From the NCBI GenBank assembly GCA_900772475.1, contig CAAHEI010000052.1, positions 1 through 18,251 of the forward strand: DNA of 18,251 nucleotides, in the 5' to 3' direction. Under the pieces are notes generated by a model. That model was not told the DNA's origin. It saw nothing but the letters and a program-made list of their open reading frames with translations, and searched no databases. Source of the DNA: Clostridia bacterium. Lineage in GTDB: Bacteria > Bacillota > Clostridia > TANB77 > CAG-465. Numbering within the stretch: position 1 is the stretch's first letter; each line of letters starts with the position of its first letter. The position numbers and the translations under genes are program-made. Positions 1-6,646 of the stretch are shown piece after piece.

Positions 1-219
1 GCAGGATTTAATGAAAATTGGAAAATAAAAAATATCTATGATTTAGCAGGAAATGTATGGGAATGGACAAGCGAGATTACTAGCAATTCTAATTTCATTT
101 ATCGTGGCGGTAGCTACCATGATGACGGTGGTGACTTTTCTGTTTCGTATCGTAACTTCCATGTTGCCTCTTTCACAAATGACTATTTAGGATTTCGCCC
201 TAGACTTTATATCAAGTAG
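1..219 (+). CDS. C-terminal fragment of an FGE-sulfatase / SUMF1-fold (C-type-lectin-like) protein
   Basis: The open frame enters from the left edge and stops at TAG 217-219, giving the last 72 residues. It carries the typical C-terminal signature of the formylglycine-generating-enzyme (SUMF1/EgtB) fold: DLAGNVWEWT at residues 14-23, RGGSY at 35-39, a YRN at 50-52 and GFRP at 64-67. In this fold the region forms the C-type-lectin-like core. Enzymes of the family act on sulfatases or thiols, but many bacterial members are non-catalytic ligand-binding or display proteins; the catalytic part lies outside the window, so I do not assign a reaction. Related gut clostridial proteins often join this domain to a prepilin-like N-terminus (from memory), which would suit the pilus operon downstream. 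The last third has base composition unlike the rest of the window (see 103-198). Confidence 0.85.
   Translation, partial: AGFNENWKIKNIYDLAGNVWEWTSEITSNSNFIYRGGSYHDDGGDFSVSYRNFHVASFTNDYLGFRPRLYIK
103..198 (+). other. Possible diversity-generating-retroelement variable region
   Basis: This is the RGG-to-GFR segment of the FGE-fold fragment. Of 32 codons, 28 end in C or T and 11 end in C, which is very unusual in this AT-rich window, where codons ending in A dominate. Diversity-generating retroelements copy AAY codons of a template repeat with adenine mutagenesis, leaving NNY codons in a C-type-lectin-fold C-terminus, which is what is seen here. No template repeat or reverse transcriptase is visible in the window, so this is an inference from codon pattern and fold only. 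Confidence 0.35.
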
Positions 220-362
220 CATAGATCACTGTCTGGTGTACTAGAAGTTTAGTATGATCTTGTCAAGATTAGTGTGTAAATTTTTTTATATTAATATTGT
301 TACTAAAATTTTAGATTCTAGTCTGAATAGTAACAAATAAATTTTATAATATATAAAAAGAC

Positions 363-391
363 TTGAAAATTTTAAATGAATGATATATACT
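363..391 (+). promoter_or_regulatory. Likely sigma-A promoter of the decayed gene
   Basis: TTGAAA at 363-368 and TATACT at 386-391 are separated by 17 bp. It would start transcription near 398, ahead of the ribosome-binding-site-like AGAAAGGGG at 434-442. It appears to be the surviving promoter of the pseudogene at 434-1180. The rest of 220-433 shows no gene; an ATCTTG-T-CAAGAT inverted repeat lies in the 3' flank of the FGE-fold gene. Confidence 0.5.
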
Positions 392-433
392 AATAGTGTT
401 ATAAAATTCAAAAATAAAATTATATATTGATTT

Positions 434-1180
434 AGAAAGGGGATTATTAAAAAATTAAAATTATTTTATTGATATTAGTGGTTGTGTTAATTGCAAGTTT
501 AGGTTAAAATACTTATGTAGTATTTTATGATAATTATAGTTATAAGATAAAAAAATTAGTCTAAATCAAGAAATTGCGATGGATAATGGTCGAGAACAAC
601 GACCGTTAAAGAAGGGAGTGACGAAGTCACTTTGTTCTTGCTATAATTTAACTAGCATAACAAAATCAGTAGGTAATAAAATACTATTTGTGATTATTCA
701 TTTTTTGAATGTGGTGTAAAAAATCTTTTACTTTTGGGCTATGCTCCTGTGCTTGCAAGCTAAGCTTTTGCATATACTACTTGCAGATGTATTCAGTTTA
801 ATTACTACAATTAAAAGCTTTAGTATAGATGATGATTCGATTATTTTAGTTGATGGAAACTTTAATATAATACCTAAAAAGGAATGAAAAATAACTGTGG
901 GGTTGCTGTAAAATATTTTAATGGCGTAGAGGTATTTTTAGTAAAAAATAAATAAGTAAAATTAAATGCAAATTTAGAAGATAATTATTTTCAAAATATT
1001 GAATCTGAAGCAGAAAACGTTTATAAAAATATTATTGGAGAGACTGAAAATCCTCAAACTGGTAATATATTAATTTATTTAAAATTAATATTTACATTCA
1101 ATATTAGAATTTTATTTTTTTATACCAAAAGAATAAAAAATAATATAAAAAAATACTTAAAATATTATTTTTGGGTATAA
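434..1180 (+). pseudogene. Decayed paralogue of the BspA-like LRR cell-wall protein
   Basis: There is no intact frame, but pieces line up in order with the intact gene at 1214-2923. (a) A ribosome binding site (434-442) is followed by a hydrophobic leader (IILLILVVVLIASLG, about 460-504) with a TAA at 505-507 and no ATG. (b) At about 574-717 an open frame contains a CYNLTSI piece that resembles a BspA/LRR_5 repeat. (c) From 783 the frame reads ADVFSLITTIKSF, matching SDVFNEISSIKDL of the intact protein, up to TGA 885-887. (d) After a frameshift it reads VAVKYFNGVEVF, matching VEVHINYFNGIEVI, then an in-frame TAA. (e) It ends with NPQTG at 1049-1063, a hydrophobic stretch and a Lys/Arg-rich tail, stop TAA 1178-1180; this is a sortase sorting signal equivalent to NPSTG of the intact copy. 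Most of the repeat region has been deleted. Confidence 0.75.
588..638 (+). other. Pseudoknot-capable pair of hairpins inside the decayed gene
   Basis: Hairpin 1 is GGTCG (588-592) / CGACC (600-604) with loop AGAACAA (593-599). Hairpin 2 is AGTGAC (617-622) / GTCACT (626-631) with a GAA loop. Directly after hairpin 2 lies TTGTTCT (632-638), the exact complement of the hairpin-1 loop. The transcript could form an H-type pseudoknot, or one long bulged stem. The segment is richer in G+C than its flanks. I do not recognise a known RNA family; it may be a remnant of an inserted element or chance. Confidence 0.3.
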
Positions 1181-1181
1181 T
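1176..1181 (+). promoter_or_regulatory. -10 box (TATAAT) of the LRR surface-protein gene
   Basis: TATAAT at 1176-1181 overlaps the TAA of the upstream pseudogene and predicts a start site near 1188, about 26 nt before the ATG at 1214. No good -35 hexamer sits 17 bp upstream. The position argues against a GTG at 1190 being the translation start, since that codon would lie almost at the 5' end of the mRNA. Confidence 0.4.
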
Positions 1182-1213
1182 AAAGAATAGTGAAGAATAT
1201 AAGGAGGTTTAGT

Positions 1214-2923
1214 ATGAAAAATAAAATAAAATTATTAGTTTTTGTTTTTTTATTTTTTATTGTATTCGCAATAAAAGAAAATATATATGCAGATACATTT
1301 GAAAAACTAACATATAATGTTTTAGAGGATGGTAGTATTGCAATTGTAGATTGCGATAAAAGTATTGAAAATGATTATATTATCCCTGAGGTAATTGATG
1401 GAAAGGAAGTTAAGGTTATTCAAGATAAGGCTTTTAGTAAATGTACTAACCTTGAAAGTATAACTATTCCAAAGGGTGTATATAGTATTGGTAGTTTTGC
1501 ATTTTCTGGATGCAATAGTCTTAAGAATATTAATGTTGCTGAAAGTAATGTATCCTTTACCTCAAAAGATGGTGTACTATTTTCTAAAGATATGAAGAGT
1601 ATTGCAAAATATCCAAAAGCTAAGGAAGGTAGTAAATATGTGATTCCAGACGGAGTTGAAGAGATTAGCAATAGGGCTTTTGATGGTTCAAAAAACTTAA
1701 AAGAAATTAAATTTAGTTCAAGTCTGAAGAAAATAAGTGATTACGCTTTTTATTATTGTAATAGTATTGAGAATGTTGAAATACCTGAAAACGTTGAAAA
1801 AATTACTAAGTGGAGCTTTTGGTCTTGTAGCGAATTAAAGGCAATAAATGTTTCACAAAATAATAATAATTTTTCTTCTGAAGATGGGATATTATTTGAT
1901 AAAAATAAAACAATGTTGATTAAATTCCCTGATAGAAATGAAAAGACACAATATACTATTCCAGAAAGTGTAAAAAAAGTTGAACCTTATGCATTTTGCT
2001 ATTGTAGTAATATAGTAAATGTTACAGTACCTGACAGCGTAACTGACTTAGGAAAATACACTTTTTATTACTGTGTTAATCTTGAAAATATAAAATTATC
2101 CGAGAATATATCATATGTTGGGGAATGTTTATTTGAGGGATGTAGTAAATTAAAAAATATAACTATACCAAAAAAAGTAGCTACTATAGGTGAAAATTCT
2201 TTTTTAAACTGTAATAATTTGGAGTATGCTGTAATACTTGGTGATATTACATCAATTGGAAATAAAGCATTCTATAAATGCTTTAATTTAAATAAAATTC
2301 TTTCTTTTGGAAATGTAGGTACAATTGGAACACAAGTCTTTGATAATACGGCTGAAGGATTTTCTTTTTATGCTAAGAATGGTTTAACAGGATATGAACA
2401 AAATGGTTGGGAAAATTATAATAATAAAATAAAAAGATATGATGAAACATTGAAAAATACTAATTATAATTTTGATAGTTTAAGTCAAACTGGAAAAATT
2501 GAAATATCAGACGTATTTAATGAAATTTCTTCAATTAAAGATTTGGAAATACATAATGAAAACATTATTTCAATAAATGATGATTGTATTATTACTCCTA
2601 AAGTTAATGGTACTACTGATGTAGAAGTGCATATTAATTATTTTAATGGTATAGAAGTTATTCAAAATATAAAGGCTATTGTTGATGTTAAGGAGAAAGT
2701 TGATGAACCAGGTGATGATAACAATAACAATGACAATGACAATGACGGAAACAAAGTAAATGATGATGAGAGCAAACAAACTATTGATAACACGAAAAAA
2801 GAATCATCAAACCCTTCAACAGGAGATATTTTAAATATTATTTTACCAATAATATTTGTTTCAAGTGGAGCAGCAATGTATACTTTTTTCAAATTAAATA
2901 AAAAATCTACTACTGCTAAATAA
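1214..2923 (+). CDS. BspA-like leucine-rich-repeat surface protein with NPSTG sorting signal
   Basis: 569 residues. I chose ATG 1214 because AAGGAGG (1201-1207) lies 6 nt upstream; the longer frame from GTG 1190 would put that site inside the gene. Residues 1-26 are a Sec signal peptide (Lys-rich start, hydrophobic core, cleavage probably after ...IYA). The body is a run of BspA/LRR_5-type repeats of the form IP-x-x-V-x-x-I-x-x-x-A/S-F-x-x-C-x-x-L, separated by two insertions containing DGVLF or DGILF plus a KYP/KFP motif. A C-terminal non-repeat domain is followed by an Asp/Asn-rich linker, then NPSTGD (533-538), a hydrophobic helix and a Lys-containing tail, which is a sortase cell-wall sorting signal. 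The protein is thus secreted and probably covalently anchored to peptidoglycan. BspA-type repeats commonly serve adhesion, but the ligand is unknown. A degenerate copy lies immediately upstream. Confidence 0.9.
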   Translation: MKNKIKLLVFVFLFFIVFAIKENIYADTFEKLTYNVLEDGSIAIVDCDKSIENDYIIPEVIDGKEVKVIQDKAFSKCTNLESITIPKGVYSIGSFAFSGCNSLKNINVAESNVSFTSKDGVLFSKDMKSIAKYPKAKEGSKYVIPDGVEEISNRAFDGSKNLKEIKFSSSLKKISDYAFYYCNSIENVEIPENVEKITKWSFWSCSELKAINVSQNNNNFSSEDGILFDKNKTMLIKFPDRNEKTQYTIPESVKKVEPYAFCYCSNIVNVTVPDSVTDLGKYTFYYCVNLENIKLSENISYVGECLFEGCSKLKNITIPKKVATIGENSFLNCNNLEYAVILGDITSIGNKAFYKCFNLNKILSFGNVGTIGTQVFDNTAEGFSFYAKNGLTGYEQNGWENYNNKIKRYDETLKNTNYNFDSLSQTGKIEISDVFNEISSIKDLEIHNENIISINDDCIITPKVNGTTDVEVHINYFNGIEVIQNIKAIVDVKEKVDEPGDDNNNNDNDNDGNKVNDDESKQTIDNTKKESSNPSTGDILNIILPIIFVSSGAAMYTFFKLNKKSTTAK

Positions 2924-2930
2924 CAAAGTA

Positions 2931-2969
2931 AATAGAAAACTTTTCATATTGATTAGTTTTCTATTTTTA
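2931..2969 (+). terminator. Rho-independent terminator after the LRR gene
   Basis: AATAGAAAAC (2931-2940) pairs with GTTTTCTATT (2956-2965), followed by a short T-run. It starts 8 nt after the stop codon and separates the surface-protein gene from the pilus operon. Confidence 0.7.
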
Positions 2970-3051
2970 TAGCTAAGAAATGAATAAAATTACAGAAATA
3001 TTACATCAGAATTTCATAGTCGTTACAAAAAAGCAAAAAAATAAAAATATA

Positions 3052-3080
3052 TTGAAAAAAATTTTTTTATATAATAAAAT
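3052..3080 (+). promoter_or_regulatory. Likely promoter of the type IV pilus operon
   Basis: TTGAAA (3052-3057) and TAAAAT (3075-3080) are spaced by 17 bp, across an A-tract/T-tract spacer. A further TATAAT at 3112-3117 lacks a good -35. The leader of about 80 nt shows no c-di-GMP riboswitch that I can recognise. This is the only convincing promoter before pilMN, so the operon probably starts here. Confidence 0.5.
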
Positions 3081-3168
3081 ATAATTATGAATTTGATATA
3101 AAAAAGTAATATATAATTCTGTAAAGTTAATGAATAAAAATTGTTTTAAAAAGGTATGGAGGAATGAA

Positions 3169-4737
3169 ATGTCAAGCTGTTTGGGAGTCTATTTTGATGA
3201 TAATATCATAAAATATGCTAAAATATGCCTTAATGGAAATAAATTACCAAATATAGAAAAATATGGGATAAAATTTATAAAAAATGATTACAAGCAGGAA
3301 TTGCATCAAATTATTGATGAAACAGACAGTTATAACATTCCCATAGTAATTAATCCACGAGAGGATGTATACTATAGTACAAAAATATATGATCAAATAA
3401 AAGAAAATTCATATTTTTCAAGTATCATGAAATTGGAATATGAATCATGGTGTGAAAAAAATGCTAAATCTCCTGATAGATATTCATATGTATATATGGT
3501 AGCGGAAGGAGCTAATGAGGAAAATAAAAAGAATGCTTTTTTGAATATAACTAGTAAAGATGTAATAAATGAAGACATTGCTCTATCAAAAAGTATTACG
3601 GAAATATACCCTGCAAATCTTCTTTTAGGAAGGTTAGTTTCGCCAAATGAAAATAGTTATATACTAGTAAATATTGGTATGAATTTATCAGTAACTACAG
3701 TAATTAATAATAGAGTGATTGATTTTTCAACATATTCAGTTGGAATGAAAGATTTGTTAAATGAATTTGCAAACGTTTTTGGCTCTTTTGAAAAGGCTTA
3801 TGATGAGTGTAAAAAAATGAATGTTTACACAGAGGGGGAAGATGTAAATTCACCTGAATTAGAACAGATTGTGGAGCCTATATTTCAAGAAATATTAAAA
3901 AAGTGCATGGAATGTGTAGGAAAATATAAATCAGATATTTCACAGGTTATATTGACTGGTATAGGTTCTTGCTTTATAAACGTTGATTTATTATTTTCTC
4001 AGTTTTTAGATGTTAAATGCAAAATTTTAAAGCCTTTATATATTTTTGATGAAACTGATGTTAAAAATATATATGAAAATAATAGCGTAATCGAAGCAAT
4101 TGCACTTGGATATGAATTTCTAGATCCAAAACACAAAGAACTTAAGTATTTAAGTAAAAAGTCCTTGTTTTCAAAAAAGATTTTTTCATCAAGACCTAAT
4201 AAGAAAATTAGTATAAGTTTCGGAGATAAAACCTTAAATACTTTACAATATGTAACAATAGCTGCAGGCGTTGTGCTTTTATCATATATTGCTTTTAGTA
4301 TTATTTATTCTTTTACCGTAAATAAAATGAAAAATGATATTGATAAAAAATGTCAAAATTTAAATGTTCAAACAGAAGAAATAAATTCTGATATTTCATA
4401 TATATCTAAAAATACACAGGAATATAAGGATGTAAATGATGAAGTAGAAAACTTAAAAAACAAAATAGAAAGCAATCAAATTGGAAAATTCTCTACATAT
4501 AATGTTGCTTCTTTACTTCAAAATATTATAAAAATATTACCTGAAAATGTAAGATTAGTAAATATTTCTTCGGATGATAATAAATATGTAACTATTAAAG
4601 CTTCATCAGGTGAATATGAAGATTTAGGATATTTTTTTGCACAGGTAAAATTAGAAGGAGTACTTAATAATCCAAAAATAAACAAGGTTGAAAATGGTGA
4701 GACTACAACTATTGAGATTGGTGGTGATTTACCATGA
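3169..4737 (+). CDS. pilMN: PilM-PilN fusion protein of the type IV pilus alignment complex
   Basis: 522 residues. ATG 3169 is preferred over ATG 3130 because GGAGG (3158-3162) sits 6 nt before it, while 3130 has no ribosome binding site. Residues 1 to about 330 form the actin-like PilM fold: LGVYFDDNIIKYAKI near the start (phosphate-1 loop position), VNIGMNLSVTTV at about 167-178 (phosphate-2) and TGIGS at 263-267 (adenosine motif). Then comes a transmembrane helix at about 360-384, a coiled coil at about 385-440 and a C-terminal alpha/beta domain, which is the layout of PilN. PilM normally binds the cytoplasmic tail of PilN; here the two are covalently linked, as in the pilMN gene of Clostridioides difficile. 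It should sit at the inner face of the membrane and link the ATPases to PilO. The gene overlaps pilO by 4 bp (ATGA), indicating translational coupling. Confidence 0.88.
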   Translation: MSSCLGVYFDDNIIKYAKICLNGNKLPNIEKYGIKFIKNDYKQELHQIIDETDSYNIPIVINPREDVYYSTKIYDQIKENSYFSSIMKLEYESWCEKNAKSPDRYSYVYMVAEGANEENKKNAFLNITSKDVINEDIALSKSITEIYPANLLLGRLVSPNENSYILVNIGMNLSVTTVINNRVIDFSTYSVGMKDLLNEFANVFGSFEKAYDECKKMNVYTEGEDVNSPELEQIVEPIFQEILKKCMECVGKYKSDISQVILTGIGSCFINVDLLFSQFLDVKCKILKPLYIFDETDVKNIYENNSVIEAIALGYEFLDPKHKELKYLSKKSLFSKKIFSSRPNKKISISFGDKTLNTLQYVTIAAGVVLLSYIAFSIIYSFTVNKMKNDIDKKCQNLNVQTEEINSDISYISKNTQEYKDVNDEVENLKNKIESNQIGKFSTYNVASLLQNIIKILPENVRLVNISSDDNKYVTIKASSGEYEDLGYFFAQVKLEGVLNNPKINKVENGETTTIEIGGDLP

Positions 4738-5465
4738 TTCAGAGCAATAAAAAATTAATGGTTACATCAATAATTTTAGGGTGTATTATTATCTTGTTAG
4801 TAATTTTTATGATTTTAGGTTTAAATTTAGGTTTTATAAAAATTAATTCAATATCTTCTTTAATTGAAGAATATAGACAAGTAAAAATATCTGAAAAAAA
4901 ATTGAATTCGTCTAATGAGAAGTATAATTCAACAATTGAAGAATTGAAAAAATCAGAAACCGAATTTAATAAGCAAAAAAATAAGTATAATTCAATAAGT
5001 GATGAAACAGTAAATGTTATAAAAGAGGCCACAACTGAAGATATGTATAATATAGAATATATGTGGATAAAATTAGGAAATTATGCAAAAAGACACAACC
5101 TTGAGTTGGTAATTACTGAACCTGGTGGAAATACAAAAAAAGAGGATTCAAAGGAAAACAAAACAAATTCATCATCAGTTTCTAATTCTAATTCTAATTC
5201 AGACAAATCAACATCAAGTAATAGTTCTTCTAAAAATGTAAATAATAATAGTACAGTTGTAAACTCATCAGATAATAGCACAACTGGAGAATCAAATTTA
5301 ACAATTCAGGTTACGGGAAGTTATATGGATACTTCAGATTTCATATTTGAAGTAGAAAATGATGCTTCACTTAGATTTAAACTTGATAATATTTCTATGG
5401 ATTATGTTGACGGGACAACTATTAAGACTAAGTTTATAGTAAAAAATATATCTATAAATAAATAA
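4734..5465 (+). CDS. pilO: PilO-like membrane protein with a Ser/Asn-rich insert
   Basis: 243 residues. The start codon is inside the ATGA overlap with pilMN. A short cytoplasmic N-terminus precedes a transmembrane helix at about 9-32, a coiled coil at about 40-95 and an alpha/beta segment to about 130. Residues 133-188 are a low-complexity Ser/Asn/Lys linker, after which a second beta-rich segment (189-243) completes a ferredoxin-like half domain. Helix, coiled coil and two-part ferredoxin-like domain in this gene position is the PilO layout; PilO pairs with PilN outside the membrane. The long insert between the two parts is unusual and may have grown from AAT/TCA-type repeats. Assignment rests mainly on topology and position. 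Confidence 0.8.
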   Translation: MIQSNKKLMVTSIILGCIIILLVIFMILGLNLGFIKINSISSLIEEYRQVKISEKKLNSSNEKYNSTIEELKKSETEFNKQKNKYNSISDETVNVIKEATTEDMYNIEYMWIKLGNYAKRHNLELVITEPGGNTKKEDSKENKTNSSSVSNSNSNSDKSTSSNSSSKNVNNNSTVVNSSDNSTTGESNLTIQVTGSYMDTSDFIFEVENDASLRFKLDNISMDYVDGTTIKTKFIVKNISINK

Positions 5466-5481
5466 GAATGGAGGGATAGTT

Positions 5482-5898
5482 TTGGAAATTAACAAAAACC
5501 ATTTTATTACTTTAGGTGTTTCTTTTCTTGTTATGTTAGCTATTTTTGTGGTTGTATTTATGCTAATGTTACCAAAACAGTCTTCTGTTACAAAGGCTAA
5601 TGTTTCAAATTATGAAAAAATTTCAAAATCACAATATACATTTGAATCAACTAAGAATATTACAAGCGAACCATTAAAAAAGCAGTATTCAGTTACTAGT
5701 GATGATATGAGAGAATATAAAAGTAATAATCAGTATACGACTGGCAATACCGATCCATTTGCACCTGAAGACAATGCGAGTCAAAACAATTCAAATACAA
5801 CAAAACTAGTAACTACAACACAAACAAAAAACGAAGCAATAAATAAAACAACGAATAGTAACGGTGGAGTTGCAAATCCACCGTCTACTGATAAATAA
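5482..5898 (+). CDS. Small membrane protein in the PilP position (contains a DPF motif)
   Basis: 138 residues. It starts at TTG 5482, supported by GGAGGG at 5470-5475 with 6 nt spacing. Residues 8-29 form one transmembrane helix; the rest is a polar, disordered-looking Asn/Thr/Ser-rich outside segment without a visible folded domain. TDPFAPE at about 91-97 resembles the DPF motif in the linker of PilP proteins. In Gram-negatives PilP binds the PilN-PilO pair through its flexible N-terminal part and the secretin PilQ through a C-terminal beta domain. A monoderm has no PilQ, so keeping only the linker part would make sense. This role is inferred from position and one short motif; it could instead be a lineage-specific pilus accessory protein. 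Confidence 0.55.
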   Translation: MEINKNHFITLGVSFLVMLAIFVVVFMLMLPKQSSVTKANVSNYEKISKSQYTFESTKNITSEPLKKQYSVTSDDMREYKSNNQYTTGNTDPFAPEDNASQNNSNTTKLVTTTQTKNEAINKTTNSNGGVANPPSTDK

Positions 5899-5904
5899 TA
5901 CTGT

Positions 5905-5926
5905 TTAAAACATTTTTATGTTTTAA
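5905..5926 (+). other. mRNA hairpin upstream of the pilin gene
   Basis: TTAAAACAT (5905-5913) and ATGTTTTAA (5918-5926) form a perfect 9-bp stem with a TTTT loop, 24 nt before the pilin ATG and just upstream of its ribosome binding site (GGGAGGA). The T-rich tract that a terminator needs is replaced by an alternating TA run, so a processing or stability role is more likely than full termination. Confidence 0.45.
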
Positions 5927-5949
5927 TATATATATAGGGAGGAAGTTTT

Positions 5950-6510
5950 ATGAAAAACAAACAAGGTATTTCTTTAATCGTATTAATTGTAACTATTATT
6001 GTTATAATTATTTTAGCTGCCGTTGTTATTTTAACATTAAATCAAAACACAAATCCTATTGATTCAAGTAGGGTAGCACAACTTGTAGATAACAGATCAA
6101 ATATTAACTCAGCAGTAAGTCTTTATTATGGTAAAAAAATGGCTGAAACACAAGGAGCTTATGATGTTAAAAATATATTCATTGGAAAAAACAATTCTGA
6201 TGAAGCAATTACTGGTATAACAGCCTTAGTAAGTTCTACAGGTATTGGAGATAGATATTATACATTTAATACTAATGATAATGGTACAGATCAAGTTAAA
6301 GCACTTTTAAATATTTCTCTTCCAAATATAACAGGAGCAACTTGGTATCTAGACGTAGATACAGGCTTAGTATATTTAGTATTTGATAATAAAGATAGTG
6401 TACCTAATTGGATGTATACAAATAGTGATAAAACAGTATTGGATTCAACACTTAGCCAATTTGTAAGAGTTAAAAGTTCAGATGGTTCTTCAATAGAAGA
6501 TGTTAAATAA
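5950..6510 (+). CDS. Type IV prepilin, probable major pilin, lacking Glu5
   Basis: 186 residues, with GGGAGGA 6-7 nt before the ATG. The class III leader is MKNKQG and cleavage is expected after Gly6, giving mature ISLIVLIVTIIV.... The hydrophobic N-terminal helix (mature 1-24) is typical of type IV pilins, but mature position 5 is Val instead of the usual Glu. The head domain contains WYLDVDTGLVYLVF (about residues 131-144) and many Asn/Asp/Ser residues. It has no Cys pair, so the classic disulfide loop is absent. It sits between the alignment-complex genes and the minor pilins and is bracketed by mRNA hairpins (5905-5926, 6547-6575), which suggests higher expression than the neighbours and hence a major-pilin role. 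That role is inferred. The KQGISLIVLIVTIIVIIILA-type helix recurs in gut Clostridia (from memory). Confidence 0.8.
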   Translation: MKNKQGISLIVLIVTIIVIIILAAVVILTLNQNTNPIDSSRVAQLVDNRSNINSAVSLYYGKKMAETQGAYDVKNIFIGKNNSDEAITGITALVSSTGIGDRYYTFNTNDNGTDQVKALLNISLPNITGATWYLDVDTGLVYLVFDNKDSVPNWMYTNSDKTVLDSTLSQFVRVKSSDGSSIEDVK

Positions 6511-6546
6511 TTTATAAAAAACAAAAGCTAAAAAATACGATTAATT

Positions 6547-6575
6547 AGGTCATATATACGTGATATATATGACCT
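6547..6575 (+). other. 12-bp perfect hairpin downstream of the pilin gene
   Basis: AGGTCATATATA (6547-6558) and TATATATGACCT (6564-6575) form a perfect stem with a 5-nt loop, 36 nt after the pilin stop. No T-run follows directly (a short one comes about 15 nt later), so it is at best a partial terminator. It may protect the pilin mRNA 3' end or attenuate the downstream cistrons. The surrounding gap (6511-6646) has no other feature besides the AAGGAGG before 6647. Confidence 0.55.
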
Positions 6576-6646
6576 TACCAATATATTGTGTTATTTTTAG
6601 AGAACATTATTTTGTGTTTTGTAAAAATAACATATAAGGAGGAAAA

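Noticed and set aside
751..760. GCTTGCAAGC palindrome as an insertion-sequence end
   Set aside because: No matching inverted partner, target duplication or transposase is visible within the pseudogene region.
2662..2892. Minus-strand open frames opposite the LRR gene
   Set aside because: They are complements of the Asp/Asn-rich linker and sorting signal, have no ribosome binding site and produce low-complexity Ser/Leu or Ile/Val runs.
2970..3168. Possible c-di-GMP riboswitch before the pilus operon, as in C. difficile
   Set aside because: The leader is almost pure A/T with no stems or conserved riboswitch core that I can recognise.
5161..5280. Short tandem repeats in pilO as a CRISPR-like or phase-variation tract
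   Set aside because: The TCTAAT-type hexamers are few, imperfect and encode a Ser/Asn linker; a length change by multiples of three would not shift the frame.
5081..5281. Minus-strand frame opposite pilO
   Set aside because: It mirrors the Ser/Asn-rich linker, giving Leu/Glu runs; no start signals.
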